A stretch of 64,000 bases of DNA from Verrucomicrobiaceae bacterium (GTDB taxonomy: Bacteria; Verrucomicrobiota; Verrucomicrobiia; Verrucomicrobiales; Verrucomicrobiaceae), in the NCBI GenBank assembly GCA_027490195.1, contig JAIXYN010000022.1, positions 124,001 to 188,000 of the forward strand, written 5' to 3'. The position numbers and the translations under genes are program-made. This document shows, one piece after another, positions 61,707-64,000 of the stretch. Every line of letters begins with the position of its first letter. Position 1 is the stretch's first letter. A model generated the notes under the pieces. The model saw only the letters and a list, made by a program, of their open reading frames with translations, made no database searches and was not told where the DNA came from.

Positions 61707-63035
61707 TCAATTCCTGAAGGGAGTGATATCGAAGAGCTCTTTCGCCTCGATCACGCCGGTTGTTATGTTACGGGCCTGCATCTCAATGTGAGTGAGGTTG
61801 GCCACGTTGAAGCCGCGGATTCTCGCATCATAGGTCGCTGCGCCGGTAAGCGGATCGATCGCCATTGCAACGTTGAATTCGCGCCTTGTCTGTACACCGG
61901 TAGGAGGTGTGCTGATCAGGACAGCGACGAGGCGGACGCCCTGCGGCTTGTCCACCGTGCCACGCCAGCGCGATTCATTGGCTGCAACACGAATGTTGAA
62001 TCTGTCCGCAGTGATGTGGATGCCGGCGTTTGGATCGGTGAACTCGGTCAGGACTTCCTGCACAAAAATCACGTGTTCGCTGATCATGTGGCCGATGACA
62101 TCAATATTGGTCTGGCCTGTGACGACCTGCTTGAAGAACTCTTCGCGAGGGATCACCGCCTCACCGAGGCCAAGCACTTCGGCGCTGAATCGTGGATCCT
62201 GGTTGAACACCAGCAGCAAATCACCAATGACGAAAGAGTCTGGGCGCGTGCCATTGCCACGTGCAACGGAAGTGACCACGCCTGAGGCGACGTTTTCGGC
62301 TAGTTCGATCACGACTTCAATGTCTGGGACAAAGTATTCGTTGCCCTGCGCATCGACATAGACATGACCCGCTGACTTCAGAGTACCGCCAGTAGTGACT
62401 GGATAGGTCCAACCCGCCGGATCAGTGCCACGGAAGCCTACCCGGTCGAGGAAGTCTGCTGGCAGAGCTGCTGCGTTGGCTTGGTAGCATTGCTGCACGA
62501 TCTGGAAGTAATTCTGCTCAATTGCGGCCTGCGCCGCGGGATCGCGCAGCAGCCCTGGGGCGCTGGCCATGTCACGGCGAGCTTCCAAGGTGTTGAAAAC
62601 TGAACGTGTGGCACCTAGACGACGTGGGCCGAGATTCGCAGAGACCTGAGCTACATCACGGTCAAAGCCTATGGCATGCGTGTCGGCGAGGCGTTCAAAC
62701 TCTGCCGCACCGATACCGGTGTGCGCTTCGCCATCCTGCCCGATGACTGAGGAGCCGCTGATCAAAAGCGGCGTTCCGTTTACCGTGGCGGGGATGGTGA
62801 TCTTCTTGCCGGTTACGAAGATGCCCTGATTGGCTATGTCGAGATTCCAGATCGGTCCTTCCGTCGCAAACAACGACAGTGGCACCTTTTGCGTGAGCAC
62901 ACGGCCATCCAGCATGACGGCTGTCTGCGCAGAGGCTAAAGCACCGAGAGAGCAGAGTGCGGCTAGAGCGGCGGTTCTCGCCCGATTGATGTAACTGCGC
63001 CGATTTAGGCGAGTCTGATTGCTTTCGTTTTTCAT
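61707..63035 (-). CDS. Secreted protein of unknown function with a Pro-Phe-Arg C-terminus
   Basis: 442 aa. N-terminal signal-like leader (RRSYINRARTAALAALCSLG, ending ALASAQ). The mature part has SGSSVIGQDGEAHTGIGAAE, a repeated-looking helical middle (NYFQIVQQCYQANAAALP) and a strand-rich end (MAIDPLTGAATYDARIRGFN) closing with DITPFRN. I do not recognise a family. A poly-C tract (11 nt on the minus strand) lies 31 bp upstream of its start. A probable paralogue ends at the window edge. Confidence 0.7.
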   Translation of the reverse strand: MKNESNQTRLNRRSYINRARTAALAALCSLGALASAQTAVMLDGRVLTQKVPLSLFATEGPIWNLDIANQGIFVTGKKITIPATVNGTPLLISGSSVIGQDGEAHTGIGAAEFERLADTHAIGFDRDVAQVSANLGPRRLGATRSVFNTLEARRDMASAPGLLRDPAAQAAIEQNYFQIVQQCYQANAAALPADFLDRVGFRGTDPAGWTYPVTTGGTLKSAGHVYVDAQGNEYFVPDIEVVIELAENVASGVVTSVARGNGTRPDSFVIGDLLLVFNQDPRFSAEVLGLGEAVIPREEFFKQVVTGQTNIDVIGHMISEHVIFVQEVLTEFTDPNAGIHITADRFNIRVAANESRWRGTVDKPQGVRLVAVLISTPPTGVQTRREFNVAMAIDPLTGAATYDARIRGFNVANLTHIEMQARNITTGVIEAKELFDITPFRN

Positions 63036-63066
63036 CTTTGGTTTGTTTTTTATTTTGTTTTTTCCT

Positions 63067-63077
63067 GGGGGGGGGGG
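63067..63077. repeat. 11-bp homopolymeric G/C tract upstream of the secreted protein gene
   Basis: Eleven consecutive G on the plus strand (poly-C on the coding strand), 31 bp before the start codon at 63035. Such tracts can slip and alter transcription or translation of the downstream gene. Confidence 0.8.
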
Positions 63078-63568
63078 AATTGAGTCACTTATGTGAGGCG
63101 GGACGCGTCGGTGCCGTGAGAGGAGCGGACTTGTTCTGGAGCGTGTGGCTGTGGGCTGGAGTTGTGGGTGGTCGCAGGTGGTTACTGTCCAAAAGCCGAG
63201 TTAAATAATCTCCATAACATTCAGGATTAAATACATTTGATTTAGGACTGCGTAATTTTAATTGGGTCTAACTTATGCTATATCTATGACTGTTAAGACT
63301 CATATTTGCTAATCATCGATTGAGTTACCTCAATTTATCGAAGCGATCCCTCTGTCTGAGGTGCGGGAAAGAGTCCCCGTTGAAGCATTGCCCAAAGGCG
63401 CACGCTCAGCGGCCATGGGCATGGCGTTTGGTTTGGCTCATGTCGTGAGCAAGAACGCGGGTCAAAGCCGAACGGCGAAGAAGGCCATGTTGCTGCGCGA
63501 GGACTTTGCTGCGTCAGATGCACGGCCAGACAAGCGAAGGAGCTGTACTGAATTGCTTCCTCCCAGCC

Positions 63569-63822
63569 TGGGCTGCTGCATCAGCGCTGCCACCTTTCAA
63601 AAGTCTCCGACTAGTGCTGTCGAAAGCCCGAAGGAAGGCGCACCTTTTTGAGCGCCTGCGAGCAACACAGAAACGAAACTTCGGACCCGCACAGCGGTTC
63701 CCTACCAGCTTTGTGGCACGCGTTGCTCTGGATGGTGGGGATGCGCTGTGCTCGTCCTTGATGTGCTTCGTGGCAGCGTGGGCTGCTGCATCAGCGCTGT
63801 CCACTTTTTCAAAAGCCTCCGC
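63569..63822. repeat. Direct repeat pair in the gene-free right end
   Basis: TGGGCTGCTGCATCAGCGCT at 63569 and the same 20-mer at 63779 start near-identical 42-44-bp copies (CCACCTTTCAAAAGTCTCCG versus CCACTTTTTCAAAAGCCTCC). The stretch 63078-63984 has no other supported gene; the ORFs there run through these repeats. Confidence 0.7.
63637..63692. repeat. Dispersed repeat, right copy
   Basis: Inverted partner of 61522-61576; together they flank the secreted protein gene at about 2.1 kb. Confidence 0.6.
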
Positions 63823-63946
63823 CCCGAGGGCACGTCATCTGGATCTGAAAAATGCCGTGAGCCGTTTCGAGTGCAGAGGCTACACTAGCCAAGGGAATGA
63901 CCTGTTTTCAGCGGGTCGTGATCTCATCAGCCAGTTCCATGAGCAT

Positions 63947-64000
63947 TGGCGGCGGCTCCGCATGAAGCCGCCACCGTGCATGAATCATTCCCTGAAGGGA
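63947..64000 (-). other. Hairpin and tail of a probable paralogue of the 61707-63035 gene
   Basis: At 63985-64000 the minus strand reads TCCCTTCAGGGAATGA, ending P-F-R-E-stop, like the P-F-R-N-stop of 61707-63035. The flank (GCATGAATCATTCCCTGAAG versus GTATGAATCAATTCCTGAAG, plus strand) is also similar. A seven-bp hairpin (TGGCGGC/GCCGCCA, 63947-63973) sits downstream, matching a six-bp hairpin at 61671-61692. Only the last codons are in the window. Confidence 0.4.

Noticed and set aside
61452-62285. 277-residue plus-strand ORF
   Set aside because: It is antisense to the secreted 442-aa protein with a signal-like leader and normal composition; the plus-strand reading has no domain.

Overview
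The window reads as chromosomal DNA of a fairly GC-rich Gram-negative bacterium, most likely a Verrucomicrobiota member of the Prosthecobacter/Verrucomicrobiaceae type. This is inference from the gene repertoire (secreted Tat-type proteins, DUF5722-type secreted hydrolase, ExbB/ExbD/TonB set, H+-pyrophosphatase, SufT/SufU locus, many secreted proteins of unknown role), not from a marker-gene search. No rRNA, CRISPR array or prophage is seen. There are two tRNAs.

Layout. 1-1330: end of a ribosomal protein operon (rpmJ-rpsM-rpsK-rpsD, minus strand) with a hairpin leader. 1400-6200: housekeeping genes on the plus strand (SGNH hydrolase, pyrD, CDGSH protein, DsbD-like thiol reductase, VOC protein). 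6251-11346: a very large ABCG-like fusion transporter and a secreted protein carrying an 18-unit GEPQR pentapeptide array. 11635-14658: a degenerate NtrC-like regulator and a ferredoxin locus next to a palindromic repeat. 14746-18595: an AT-richer accessory island that holds a complete ABC three-component (ABC-3C) conflict-type operon (nuclease-like effector, middle component, DUF3732 ATPase) behind a palindromic operator-like site. It is followed by a truncated pyruvyl-transferase gene and a large palindromic element. 19539-31750: metabolism and cell-envelope genes (ADP-forming acyl-CoA synthetase, secreted hydrolase, di-haem peroxidase, beta-helix protein, ABC-2 permease, sucD, dgkA). 31832-33792: tRNA-Ser and a small Fe-S assembly operon (rhodanese-like, sufU, sufT). 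33974-39228: pssA, a GT81-like glycosyltransferase and a six-PAS histidine kinase. 39397-47866: a tightly packed six-gene catabolic operon (zinc deacylase, MFS carrier, class IV aminotransferase, double alpha/beta hydrolase, M81 peptidase, enolase-superfamily enzyme). 47957-52007: tRNA-Phe, trpF, a receiver-like protein and an amidase. 52507-55669: tonB, a duplicated short tonB, exbB and exbD. 56125-58185: hppA. 58757-64000: small stress and secreted proteins, a SurA-like foldase, and a secreted protein of unknown function flanked by repeats, with the tail of a probable paralogue at the window edge.

The strongest accessory-system candidate is the ABC-3C operon at 14746-18482. Other notable features are the regulator that lacks the sigma-54 contact motif, the duplicated TonB module, dispersed palindromic repeats built on a TTCGTCATTC core, and homopolymeric G/C tracts near gene starts.
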